NCBI RefSeq assembly: GCF_000211815.1
Contig: NZ_GL890942.1
Coordinates: 64,130 to 128,129, forward strand
Direction: 5' to 3'
DNA: 64,000 nt
DNA from: Moorena producens 3L
GTDB lineage: Bacteria; Cyanobacteriota; Cyanobacteriia; Cyanobacteriales; Coleofasciculaceae
Shown here: positions 37,409 through 45,030 of the stretch, piece by piece
How positions within the stretch are numbered: the stretch's first letter is position 1
Layout of the letters: each line of letters opens with the position of its first letter
Position numbers and translations under genes: made by a program
The notes under the pieces: model-generated
Seen by the model: the letters and a program-made list of their open reading frames with translations, nothing else
Database searches by the model: none
Told to the model about the DNA's origin: nothing

Positions 37409-37708
37409 CTATTTTTTCAAAATACTACAGATAAGTTCCCCTGGACCATTGTCTTGAAATGGCACAACAGTTCTGTATTTCTTAACTCTAATGCGATTGC
37501 GACAATTATATATTTCTATAGGAGTAGCAACGCCATTAACACTAACTGCTGCTCGATATTCCCATAGATACTTAGCACTCCGCTTAATGCTAAGGATGCA
37601 AATCCGGTTGTTATTTTTAGTGCGGCAGTAGGAGAAAGCAAGAGCGGGAGGTGCAAAGGCAAAGGATAATGTTAGCAACAGCAATAAAGTAGTTAGGTAT
37701 TTTTTCAT
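37409..37708 (-). CDS. Small secreted hypothetical protein
   Basis: 99 residues from ATG 37708. The frame is open further upstream, but only through a heptamer array (PDSRLPTPDSRLP), so that extension is rejected. A clear signal peptide (MKKYLTTLLLLLTLSFAFAPPALA) predicts export. The mature part has four cysteines (YCRTKNNNRICI, YNCRNRI, LICSIL), which may form two disulfides. The family is not recognised. Confidence 0.65.
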   Translation of the reverse strand: MKKYLTTLLLLLTLSFAFAPPALAFSYCRTKNNNRICILSIKRSAKYLWEYRAAVSVNGVATPIEIYNCRNRIRVKKYRTVVPFQDNGPGELICSILKK

Positions 37709-37732
37709 TTTTAAATTTGTTATTGGAGGGAA

Positions 37733-37799
37733 TCGGGAATCGGGAATCGGGAGTCGGGAATCGGGAGTCGGGAGTCGGGAGTCGGGGAGATGGGGAGAT
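37733..37799. repeat. gggaatcgggagtcgggagtc heptamers
   Basis: About seven gggagtc or gggaatc heptamers and two tggggaga words lie immediately upstream of the small secreted gene. Confidence 0.8.
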
Positions 37800-37802
37800 G
37801 GG

Positions 37803-38154
37803 GAGAATTTTATTAAGTAGATGTAGGGTGGGCAGTGCAACAGACAGATTAATGTGCTTGCCATCGGGTTGCTAGGCACTGCCCACCAAGGAGAATTTTA
37901 TTAAGTAGATGTAGGGTGGGCAGTGCAACAGACAGATTAATGTGCTTGCCATCGGGTTGCTAGGCACTGCCCACCAAGGAGAATTTTATTAAGTAGATGT
38001 AGGGTGGGCAGTGCAACAGACAGATTAATGTGCTTGCCATCGGGTTGCTAGGCACTGCCCACCAAGGAGAATTTTATTAAGTAGATGTAGGGTGGGCAGT
38101 GCAACAGACAGATTAATGTGCTTGCCATCGGGTTGCTAGGCACTGCCCACCAAG
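37803..38154. repeat. Four exact copies of an 88-bp hairpin repeat
   Basis: The units begin at 37803, 37891, 37979 and 38067. Each contains an inverted pair ggtgggcagtgc / gcactgcccacc around atcgggttgcta. The same inverted ends bound shorter elements at 59415-59475 and 59511-59575. The copies appear identical, suggesting very recent tandem amplification. It is not a CRISPR, because nothing varies between copies. Confidence 0.92.
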
Positions 38155-38366
38155 GATTAATCACAATAGAACACTTGTTGATCACCTCAAGAGGTCTTGT
38201 GTTGATCAGCTGAGCCTGTTAATAACCTACAACATCATAACCTTAAACCTACCCTACTCGAACGCCAAAGGCGAACAACCATCTAACCTTGGCCAAAAGG
38301 CCACGCTTCGCGAACAACCAAATAACCTTGGCCAAAAGGCCACGCTTCGCGAACAACCTGCTAACC

Positions 38367-38404
38367 AAAAAAAAGTAGCCGCAGAACTATGTTCCACGGC
38401 TAGG
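38367..38404 (-). terminator. Rho-independent terminator, cassette copy A
   Basis: On the minus strand, ctagccgtgg...ctgcggctac is followed by ttttttttgg. The same terminator is conserved at 62998-63034. It lies about 240 bases past the 84-aa gene, leaving room for a short untranslated or RNA segment. Confidence 0.75.
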
Positions 38405-38610
38405 AATTGTTACTTATGTCTCAACTTTGTAAACCTAATCAAACATAATCCGATCAGACCGTAAGCTATCAGCGTGTCGCGTATCAGCTATTAGCTATTA
38501 GCTATCCGTTTTCAGCTATCAGCTAAACACTGACCACTGACGGCTGACCGCTGACCGCTGACATCAGACCTGATGCTTTGGGGGGGCAAAGCCCCCCAAA
38601 ATTTAAGCCC

Positions 38611-38865
38611 TTAACCCAGCATTAAGTACTTCGTCATTACCGTCATGAATTCGCCAGGAATGTCAGTCGGCTGAAGGGGGCTCCACTCGTCAACTTGGGC
38701 GTAACCCCGTGCATAAAGGGTATAAATGGTGTTGTTTATTGCCTGGCGGGAGCCTTTCAAAATGTGCTTAATGGGGTATTTTTTTTGGGAAGGTTCCTGA
38801 GGCGTATTACTAGGAGTAATTTCCTCAGGATTGTTTTCTGGGTTAGGGCGAAAATTGTCGGACAT
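38611..38865 (-). CDS. 84-aa conserved hypothetical protein, copy A
   Basis: Family not recognised. The N-terminal third is polar and Pro/Glu/Asn-rich (MSDNFRPNPENNPEEITPSN). The rest is a compact basic-to-neutral region (IKHILKGSRQAINNTIYTLYARGYAQVDEWSPL...MTVMTKYLMLG). It differs from copy B (62508) at only three residues (Q/R, Y/H, M/I). ATG 38865 is chosen because it aligns with copy B; an ATG three codons upstream exists only here. It has a strong promoter and is divergent from the hydrolase-TPR gene. A G-run/C-run hairpin follows the stop (38580-38597). Confidence 0.8.
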   Translation of the reverse strand: MSDNFRPNPENNPEEITPSNTPQEPSQKKYPIKHILKGSRQAINNTIYTLYARGYAQVDEWSPLQPTDIPGEFMTVMTKYLMLG

Positions 38866-38897
38866 AGTTAACAATTCGTTGTTAAGTTACAAATATA

Positions 38898-38926
38898 ATC
38901 ATAACGATAACATTTTAATTTGTCAA
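38898..38926 (-). promoter_or_regulatory. Sigma-70 promoter with overlapping palindrome, copy A
   Basis: On the minus strand TTGACA (38926-38921), a 17-base spacer and TATGAT (38903-38898) precede the 84-aa gene. The -10 lies in a partly conserved palindrome (tgttatc-gttat-gattata). It is conserved with copy B at 62446-62478. Confidence 0.8.
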
Positions 38927-38975
38927 GGGGTTTTATAATTTTTTTTCGGAGGGATAATTGAAAGAAATTGTACGG

Positions 38976-39057
38976 TTATGGAATTTAGAATTTAGAATTT
39001 AGAATTTAGAATTTAGAATTTAGAATTTAGAATTTAGAATTTAGAATTTAGAATTTC
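38976..39057. repeat. gaattta heptamer array
   Basis: About eleven gaattta heptamers lie in the intergenic region between the 84-aa gene and the hydrolase gene. The complementary array occurs at 49425-49535. Confidence 0.9.
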
Positions 39058-39500
39058 CGACTCCCTATATTTTCCTGTGTTAAAATAATTCGAGATTGGG
39101 TTTCAGGCATCTACTAGTTAATGCTATATAATTAACTTGAGGGTAACCGTTGAGGGATTTAACCGGCTTAATCGAAATCTCAAGCTATCAGGACTTATTG
39201 CCCAGTGCGGATGTGGTGTTTGTTCACGGGCTGGGAGGGGATGCTATCAGCACCTGGCATCCCCAGGGAAAACGGGATGATGATGACTGCTGGCTAGGTT
39301 GGTTAGGAAAAGATAATTTATGCGTTAACATCTGGTCTTTTGGGTATGACGCTGAAGCGACAAACTGGACAAGCCACAGCAGTATGCCCCTTTTCGATCA
39401 AGCCAGTAATTTATTAGAGTGGCTAGATATCAACGATTTCGGCCAACGTCCATTAATCTTTATTGCTCACAGTATGGGCGGGCTTTTAGTCAAAAAGATG

Positions 39501-39599
39501 GGGAGCATCCCAATTTGGCACGTTAGCTCTTTTTAGGGGGCTGAAACCCTTGAAATATCGTTGCTTTGGGTAATATTGTTTCCAAAATGGGATGCTCCC
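39501..39599. mobile_element. 99-bp MITE with 8-bp target-site duplication
   Basis: Perfect 12-bp ends gggagcatccca and tgggatgctccc, extended by atttgg/ccaaaa. It is flanked by aaaagatg on both sides (39493-39500 and 39600-39607). Removing the element and one target copy restores a continuous hydrolase frame (...LLVKKMLNSALTF...). It has no coding capacity, so an outside transposase would be needed. Confidence 0.93.
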
Positions 39600-40252
39600 A
39601 AAAGATGCTCAACAGTGCCTTGACCTTTCAAAAGCAAGCTATTCTTGAGCAGACGAAAGGGATTGTATTTCTGGCTACTCCCCACACTGGGTCTCATCTA
39701 GCTAATTTAATTGATAATATTAACTTTCTGACACGAACTACAATAAGTGTAAAAGAACTAAAAGCTCATTCCCCTCAGTTACGGGAATTAAATGAATGGT
39801 ATCGAGAACATGTTCGGAGTCTAGGAATTGCCACAAAAGTCTATTACGAAACCCAGGCTGTAAACGGGATTTTGGTTGTAGACGAGGATAGTGCCAACCC
39901 AGGCATTGAAAAAGTGAAGCCGGTTGCGATACCAAAGAATCACATTGACCTATGCAAACCAGAATCTCAAGATAGTCAGGTCTATCTTGGTGTCAAGAGA
40001 TTTATCAAGGAATGCCTCAAAAAAAAAGAGATAAGCTTAAATCACCCCAGTAACATTATTAATCATGCTAGGGCCTACTCTGTAGAAGCGTTTGAGTTAT
40101 CTTGGAACAGTTTGCCACCAGAAGCCCAACAGTTAGGATGTCTTCTGAGTTTGTTTGCTCCTGCTCCTTTTCAGTGGTCACTGGTAGAGACTTGTGTTAT
40201 CGATGAAAATCAGGAACAATGGTATCAACAACAAGAAGTATTGGAAGAGTTA

Positions 40253-40284
40253 CGCGTTCGCGTAGCGTGGCCTACGGCCAATCG
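40253..40284. repeat. Palindromic gcgtagcgtggcctacggcc repeat inside the TPR gene
   Basis: It encodes RVRVAWPTANR in frame between LEEL and FLVNRNLLQL, where relatives have a continuous helix. It is the same repeat family as in cheA array 3 and many intergenic sites. Confidence 0.7.
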
Positions 40285-40929
40285 CTTTCTGGTAAATCGT
40301 AATTTGTTGCAACTGACCGAACAGCAAACCTATCGGCTTCATCAACTAATGCGAGAATTTTTCCAGACCAAGCTGGCTCAATTACCAGAGGCCGATTGCT
40401 ACAAGCAACGCTTTTGTCAAGGAATGGTGGCTGTGGCCAAAAAAATTCCCAAGACACCAACTCGCGATCAGATTGCAGCAGTTACCCCCGCCATCCCTCA
40501 TTTAGCCGAAGCTGCCACAGTCCTAACTGACTGGCTCAGGGATGAAGATTTAATCTGGCCCTTTGTTGGCTTAGGAAGATTCTATTACGGTCAAGGTAGC
40601 TATGACCAGGCTGAACCCTTGTATCAGCAATGTTTAGAGATAACTAGAAGCCGCTTGGGTGAGAACCATCCCGATGTGGCTACCATTCTCAACAACCTGG
40701 GTTTACTCTACTACTCAATCGGGCGCTATGATGAGGCTAAACCCCTTTATCAACAGGCATTGGAGATTGCCGAACAGAAGTTAGGGCCAAATGATCCTGA
40801 TACTCGAATCTATCGTCAAAATCTGCAAATTTTGCGCTCTCCTTTATGGACGGGTATATATCGAGCGTGTCTTGCGTTAAAACCCTAGTTTTGTGACTAG
40901 ACCTTGCAGCATTAGGAACAGATGTGCCA

Positions 40930-41030
40930 TTGCTGAGGGGCGGGATGAATATCAGCAGAGTGGGCATCCTGCCCGCCCGGAAATGAAACAGGCAAGATGC
41001 CTGTTCCACCAACATGCCCATTCTAAAAAA
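40930..41030. repeat. Dispersed gtgggcatcctgcccgcc repeat
   Basis: A unit with gagtgggcatcctgcccgcc and gaaatgaaacaggcaagatg. Relatives lie at 41965-42105. Confidence 0.8.
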
Positions 41031-41138
41031 CTCTTAAAATCATTCTATTATTAAACAACGCCTGATTTTAAGCTGACCACTGACCGCTGAATACTTAAAT
41101 ACTTCGTAAAATAGAGATACATTAAGAAAGCGATAGAT

Positions 41139-41513
41139 ATGGCTCCAGTTTCTAATAGCAATACAGCTATAATTCGCACAGAATGGGGATTAACCATTGC
41201 CGGAACACGCATCACCCTCTACGATGTGATGGATTATGTCACAGCTCAGTATCCACCAAAATTAATTGGGGATGTTCTTAACCTAACTAAGGAACAAGTA
41301 AGCGCAGCCCTATCATACATCGAAGACAATCGTACCCAAGTCGAAGCCGAGTATCAAACTATTTTGCAGGAGGAACAGGAAAACCGACAGTACTGGGAAC
41401 AGCGGAATCGAGAACACTTTGCTCGCATTGCAAAAATGCCCCCTAAACCCGGTCGAGAAGCGTTGTGGGCAAAACTCCAGGAACAGAAAGCAAGACACGC
41501 ACAGAAAGCATGA
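41139..41513 (+). CDS. DUF433 family protein, probable antitoxin
   Basis: 124 residues. The DUF433-type core is residues about 10-70 (TEWGLTIAGTRITLYDVMDYVTAQYPPKLIGDVLNLTKEQVSAALSYIEDN), a small helix-turn-helix-like domain. A charged helical tail (EEQENRQYWEQRNREHFARI) follows. Its stop overlaps the start of the next gene by 4 bp (ATGA, 41510-41513), typical of toxin-antitoxin pairs. DUF433 proteins are widely treated as antitoxins of PIN-like partners. Confidence 0.85.
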   Translation: MAPVSNSNTAIIRTEWGLTIAGTRITLYDVMDYVTAQYPPKLIGDVLNLTKEQVSAALSYIEDNRTQVEAEYQTILQEEQENRQYWEQRNREHFARIAKMPPKPGREALWAKLQEQKARHAQKA

Positions 41514-41905
41514 TTTTCTTGATTGATCACAATCTTGAGAGACATGCAGTAGTTTTGTTAGGCAACATTGCTAATCAAGGTTGGCTTGAGACTCTCCCCA
41601 TCCGTTTCGTCTCCTTTCAAGAAGTTGAGCTACCAATCGATAGCAATGATCGAATTGTTTGGCGCTTTGCTCAAGCCAATCAGATGATTCTATTGACAGC
41701 CAATCGAAAGATGAAAGGTAAGGATGCATTAGAGAAGGTTTTGCGTGAAGAAAACAAGTCCAATTCCCTTCCTGTCATCACAATTGGCAATGCTGATCGG
41801 GTCTTGGATGAACGAGCCTATCGGGATAAATGTGTAGATAGGCTACTTGAAATTGTGATTGAAATTGACAATTATATGGGAGTCGGTCGGCTCTTCATTC
41901 CGTAA
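41510..41905 (+). CDS. PIN-like (DUF5615-type) putative toxin
   Basis: 131 residues starting at ATG 41510 (MIFLIDHNLERHAV). The early Asp (D6, LIDHNL), the central RIVWRFAQANQMILLTANR and the conserved TANR-type motif fit the PIN-like/DUF5615 nuclease fold paired with DUF433. Such genes are often misnamed malonyltransferase in automatic annotation. Translation is coupled to the antitoxin. RNase activity is inferred from the family. Confidence 0.75.
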   Translation: MIFLIDHNLERHAVVLLGNIANQGWLETLPIRFVSFQEVELPIDSNDRIVWRFAQANQMILLTANRKMKGKDALEKVLREENKSNSLPVITIGNADRVLDERAYRDKCVDRLLEIVIEIDNYMGVGRLFIP

Positions 41906-41964
41906 GATAGCATTGGAAACCAGTGTTTAAGCAAGAAATTGGGCGTTGCTGAATCAACGAATCA

Positions 41965-42105
41965 ATAGGAGTAGAGTGGGCATCCTGCCCGCTGCGCGAA
42001 ATAGCAGTAGAGTAGGCATCCTGCCCGCCCGACCAGTAGAGTGGGCATCCTGCCTGCCCGGAAATGAAACAGGCAACATGCCCATGCCACCAACAGCCCA
42101 TTCCA
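41965..42105. repeat. Dispersed gtgggcatcctgcccgcc repeats, three partial copies
   Basis: Three copies of agtagagtgggcatcctgcc, with gaaatgaaacaggcaacatg at the end, in the gap between the toxin gene and proX-like gene. The rest of that gap shows nothing else. Confidence 0.8.
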
Positions 42106-42201
42106 CCCTATGATCCGTAGTCGGGATTGCGCCTTACCAGGATTTCAGGCAAAATCTAGCTGTAACATCCCGATAGCACCTGATCAAATAGAATCCAAGA
42201 A

Positions 42202-43242
42202 ATGACCATCAGGAAAATCAATCAATTTATTTGTATTATCCTAGCAGCAGCTCTATGCCTCAGTTTAATCGCCTGTGAAGCACAGACCCCAAATGGGAGT
42301 CAATCCACAGCAGGTAAAGGAGTCAAGGTCAGTTCTGCATCCTCGGTTTCCACCTATGCCTTATTTGTTTCCGAAATCATCAATATTGGTTTGGAAAAGG
42401 TTGGTTATAAACCTGCAGCAATAAAACAACTTAGTATTCCCCTGGCACACATTTCTGTCAGGAATGGCGACGTAGATTTCTACAGTGTTCATTGGCAAAA
42501 TATACACAAAAAATTCTTTTTAGAAAACGGTGGTGACCAAAAATTAGAAAAGGTGGGAGTAATTATTGCTGATGGTTTGCAAAGCTATCAGATAGATAAA
42601 AAAACTGCTGAACAATACAAAATTACTAATTTCGGACAACTAAAAGACCCCAAAATTGCCAAGCTTTTTGACTCTGATGGAGATGGCAAAGCTAACTTAA
42701 CTGGTTGTAATCCAGGTTGGGGGTGTGAGTTGGTAATTGAACATCAGCTGGATGCTTACAAGTTGCGCGATACCGTTGAACATGACCAAGGCAACTATGA
42801 TGTTCTCTTGGCCGCCACATTGGGTCGCTATAAACAAGGACAACCTATTTTATTTTATAGCTATAGTCCCCACTGGTCAGTGACAGTATTAAAGCCAGGA
42901 GAAGATACCATTAGATTAGAGGTTCCTTTTATTTCACTACCTAAAGAACAGGAAAATATAACCGAAAAAGATACTACTATTAACGGAAAAAATGTGGGTT
43001 TTGCTGTGGATAAAGTTCGGGTGATGGCAAACAAGAAATTTTTAGCAGCAAATCCAGCTGCCAAACGCCTGTTTGAGTTGATGACAGTTCCAATTGACGA
43101 TGTGAATGCTCAACAAAAACTGGTACAAGATGGTGAAAGTAGCCCAAAAGATATTCGCCGCCATGCCGAAGAATGGATAAAGAAAAATCAGCAACTCTTT
43201 GATAGTTGGGTAGAATCAGCAAAAAAGGCAGCCACGAATTAA
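42202..43242 (+). CDS. ProX-like glycine betaine/proline substrate-binding lipoprotein
   Basis: 346 residues with a lipoprotein signal peptide (LSLIAC, lipidated C25). The body is a type II periplasmic binding protein of the OpuAC/ProX group (VSTYALFVSEIINIGLEKVGYK, AHISVRNGDVDFYSVHWQ, LTGCNPGWGCELVIEHQ, ILFYSYSPHWSVTVLKPGED). Trp residues of the aromatic ligand cage are present in YSVHWQN and YSPHWSV. No ProV/ProW genes lie next to it, so it would work with a transporter encoded elsewhere, or as an orphan. The role in osmoprotectant uptake is inferred. Confidence 0.85.
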   Translation: MTIRKINQFICIILAAALCLSLIACEAQTPNGSQSTAGKGVKVSSASSVSTYALFVSEIINIGLEKVGYKPAAIKQLSIPLAHISVRNGDVDFYSVHWQNIHKKFFLENGGDQKLEKVGVIIADGLQSYQIDKKTAEQYKITNFGQLKDPKIAKLFDSDGDGKANLTGCNPGWGCELVIEHQLDAYKLRDTVEHDQGNYDVLLAATLGRYKQGQPILFYSYSPHWSVTVLKPGEDTIRLEVPFISLPKEQENITEKDTTINGKNVGFAVDKVRVMANKKFLAANPAAKRLFELMTVPIDDVNAQQKLVQDGESSPKDIRRHAEEWIKKNQQLFDSWVESAKKAATN

Positions 43243-43299
43243 AAATATCCTCAAAACACCGTTATCTAGCGTTGATCAGAGCTATCAGGTATACAGGAT

Positions 43300-43383
43300 T
43301 TTTTCCCGATTCCCGATTCCCGATTCCCTACTCCCTACTCCCTACTCCCTACTCCCTACTCCCTACTCCCTACTCCCTACTCC
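43300..43383. repeat. cccgatt/ccctact heptamer array abutting proB stop
   Basis: About three cccgatt and eight ccctact heptamers. The array ends at the stop codon of proB (tta at 43384-43386 on the plus strand). It is preceded by the dispersed motif agctatcaggtatacaggat. Confidence 0.9.
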
Positions 43384-44499
43384 CTAATTCATCAGTACCA
43401 AGTTATCCCGATGAACCACAGTTTCTGCCCCCTTGTAACCCAAAATAGTCAGGATTTGTTCGGATTTATGCCCTCGAATCTTATGTAATTCATTACTGTT
43501 GTAGTTCACCAGTCCCCTAGCAATTTCCATGCCATTGCTGTCACATAGCTCTACGGCATCTGATGAGCGAAAATCCCCCTCTATGGCAGTAATACCAGCT
43601 GCTAATAGAGATTTGCCCCCATCACAAACTGCCTTTAGCGCTCCATTATCAAGATAAAGTTTCCCGGCTGGCACTAAACTGTAAGCAATCCAGTGCTTGC
43701 GGGCTTTATTGGTTTGAGCTTGGGGGGCAAACTGGGTGCCCAGGGATTCTCCCTGTAAAATTCTTTCTATGTTATTCGGACGTCGTCCTTCAGTGATTAC
43801 AGTTCTAACCCCAGCATTGGTAGCAATTCGGGCAGCAGCTACTTTAGTTACCATCCCACCAGTGCCCCAACCAGAGCCTGAGTCATCAGCTTGTACCTCT
43901 AGTTCAGTTAACTCCTCAATGCTATTGACTGAAATAATTGGTTCAGCATCCGGTACCTTACGGGGGTCTGCTGAGTAAAGTCTATCCACATCAGTTAGTA
44001 AAAACAACCAATCCGATTCAATCAAACTAGCGACTAGGGCGCTAAGGGTATCGTTATCCCCAAATTTAAGTTCATCTACGGCTACCGTATCATTTTCATT
44101 CACCACAGGGATCACCCCCAGCTGGAGTAGCTCCCGAAAGGTAGCATAGGCATTGACATAGCAACTACGCTGTACAAAATCTCGGCGGCTGAGGAGAATC
44201 TGAGCAATAGGTTGGTTGAGGTTACTAAATAAGTCATCATATATCCGCATCAGCCGTCCTTGACCAACTGCTGCGATCGCTTGTTTGAGAGGGAGTGTAT
44301 TCGGTCGTGATGTTAAGCCCAGTCGCCCACAGCCAATCCCCACAGCGCCAGATGTAACCAGTACCACTTGATGACCTTCAGAACGGAGCCGACTCAGGGT
44401 TTCCACTAGGGCAGCAATAGTGGATAGGGCCAACTGACCTGTTGCTGGTTGGGTTAAACTAGATGTGCCGACTTTGACAACTATCTTTTGATTGGTCAT
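43384..44499 (-). CDS. proB: Glutamate 5-kinase
   Basis: A 371-residue amino-acid kinase with C-terminal PUA domain, the first enzyme of proline synthesis. Motifs are IVVKVGTSSLT at the N-terminus, VTSGAVGIGCGRLG, QAIAAVGQGRLM, NENDTVAVDELKFGDNDTLSALVA, LLTDVDRLYSADP and GTGGMVTKVAAA. The PUA domain starts near residue 275. Length is normal for the full ProB-PUA form. It is convergent with the ProX-like gene across a heptamer array. Confidence 0.95.
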   Translation of the reverse strand: MTNQKIVVKVGTSSLTQPATGQLALSTIAALVETLSRLRSEGHQVVLVTSGAVGIGCGRLGLTSRPNTLPLKQAIAAVGQGRLMRIYDDLFSNLNQPIAQILLSRRDFVQRSCYVNAYATFRELLQLGVIPVVNENDTVAVDELKFGDNDTLSALVASLIESDWLFLLTDVDRLYSADPRKVPDAEPIISVNSIEELTELEVQADDSGSGWGTGGMVTKVAAARIATNAGVRTVITEGRRPNNIERILQGESLGTQFAPQAQTNKARKHWIAYSLVPAGKLYLDNGALKAVCDGGKSLLAAGITAIEGDFRSSDAVELCDSNGMEIARGLVNYNSNELHKIRGHKSEQILTILGYKGAETVVHRDNLVLMN

Positions 44500-45030
44500 T
44501 GGTCATTAATCTGGTTTCTGTTGATCATACCTTCGAGGGGGAATCTATGTCAGGTGTAGTTTTCCTCTGGTACCACTGCCAAGTATGTGATCAAAATCAC
44601 ATACTTGGGTTGTGTAACTTACAAGACATTCAGGTGAATATTGCTAAGCTTTTGGGAATCATAGGAATAAGAAGTACTTGCTATGAGCCATCATAGTTCC
44701 AGATTGATGAACTATACTGGTAAACTTGAGCTACTTTGTATAATCGACACACCCTACAACAACAGGGGAATTCAGTCCGCTAATCACCTCTAACCAGTAA
44801 CATCCAGGTGAGATCGTTGCTAATTATTAGTGTGACTCTTGTGCTAAGGCGTGCTGTGCAATGTGCTTGAATTCTAGCTAGAAAAGCTAAGGGTAAATAG
44901 GAATTGGGCCAAGGGTACTTGACTATTCTAGCTTTACCTTTGCCCCTTCCTGGATTACCATACACTGACACCCTCTTCGTCAGAAAACCCTCACTGATGA
45001 ACTAACTGCAAAAGCCTGCAAGGAAAAATT
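44500..45030. other. Intergenic region with a 30-bp hairpin
   Basis: Upstream of both proB and the metallo-hydrolase gene. Apart from the palindrome at 44579-44608 nothing is recognised. Confidence 0.5.
44579..44608. promoter_or_regulatory. Perfect 13-bp-arm inverted repeat, possible operator or hairpin
   Basis: The arms are ccaagtatgtgat and atcacatacttgg with a four-base loop (caaa). It lies 80 bases upstream of the proB start on the other strand. There is no T-run, so an operator or RNA hairpin is more likely than a terminator. The core gtgat...atcac has CRP-like spacing features, but no binding protein can be named. Confidence 0.55.

Larger units (their letters stand above)
38185..39120. 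repeat. Duplicated cassette, copy A (inverted relative to 62080-63335)
   Basis: On the minus strand this block has, in order: the 5-prime region shared with copy B (ccctatattttcctgtgtta at about 39085-39066); a promoter and operator; the 84-aa gene; a G-run hairpin after its stop; ggtctgatgtcagcggtcag; a conserved tttacaaagttgagacataagta; a terminator; palindromic repeats; and ttaacaggctcagct...caacacaagacctc. All recur in the same order in copy B. Confidence 0.85.
39150..40888 (+). pseudogene. Alpha/beta-hydrolase effector with winged-helix and TPR tail, broken by a MITE
   Basis: Start at TTG 39150 with GAGGG nine bases upstream. The N-terminal part is an esterase/lipase-like domain (VVFVHGLGGDAISTWHP, AHSMGGLLVKK with the nucleophile Ser). 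At 39500 a 99-bp MITE with its 8-bp target copy shifts the frame. The protein then resumes as MLNSALTFQKQAILEQTKGIVFLATPHTG. The rest holds a winged-helix-like linker (AFELSWNSLPPEAQQLGCLLSLF...) and about two TPRs (LIWPFVGLGRFYYGQGSYDQAEPLYQQCLEI..., HPDVATILNNLGLLYYSIGRYDEAKPLY). The NB-ARC/NTPase usually between hydrolase and winged helix in such proteins is missing. The second part (from ATG 39605 or upstream TTG 39566) could still be translated. Confidence 0.8.

Noticed and set aside
37709..37879. Upstream start for the small secreted protein
   Set aside because: It would be encoded by heptamers and would bury the clear signal peptide that begins at ATG 37708.
37803..38154. Possible CRISPR array of 88-bp units
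   Set aside because: All four units are identical over their full length; no variable spacers exist.
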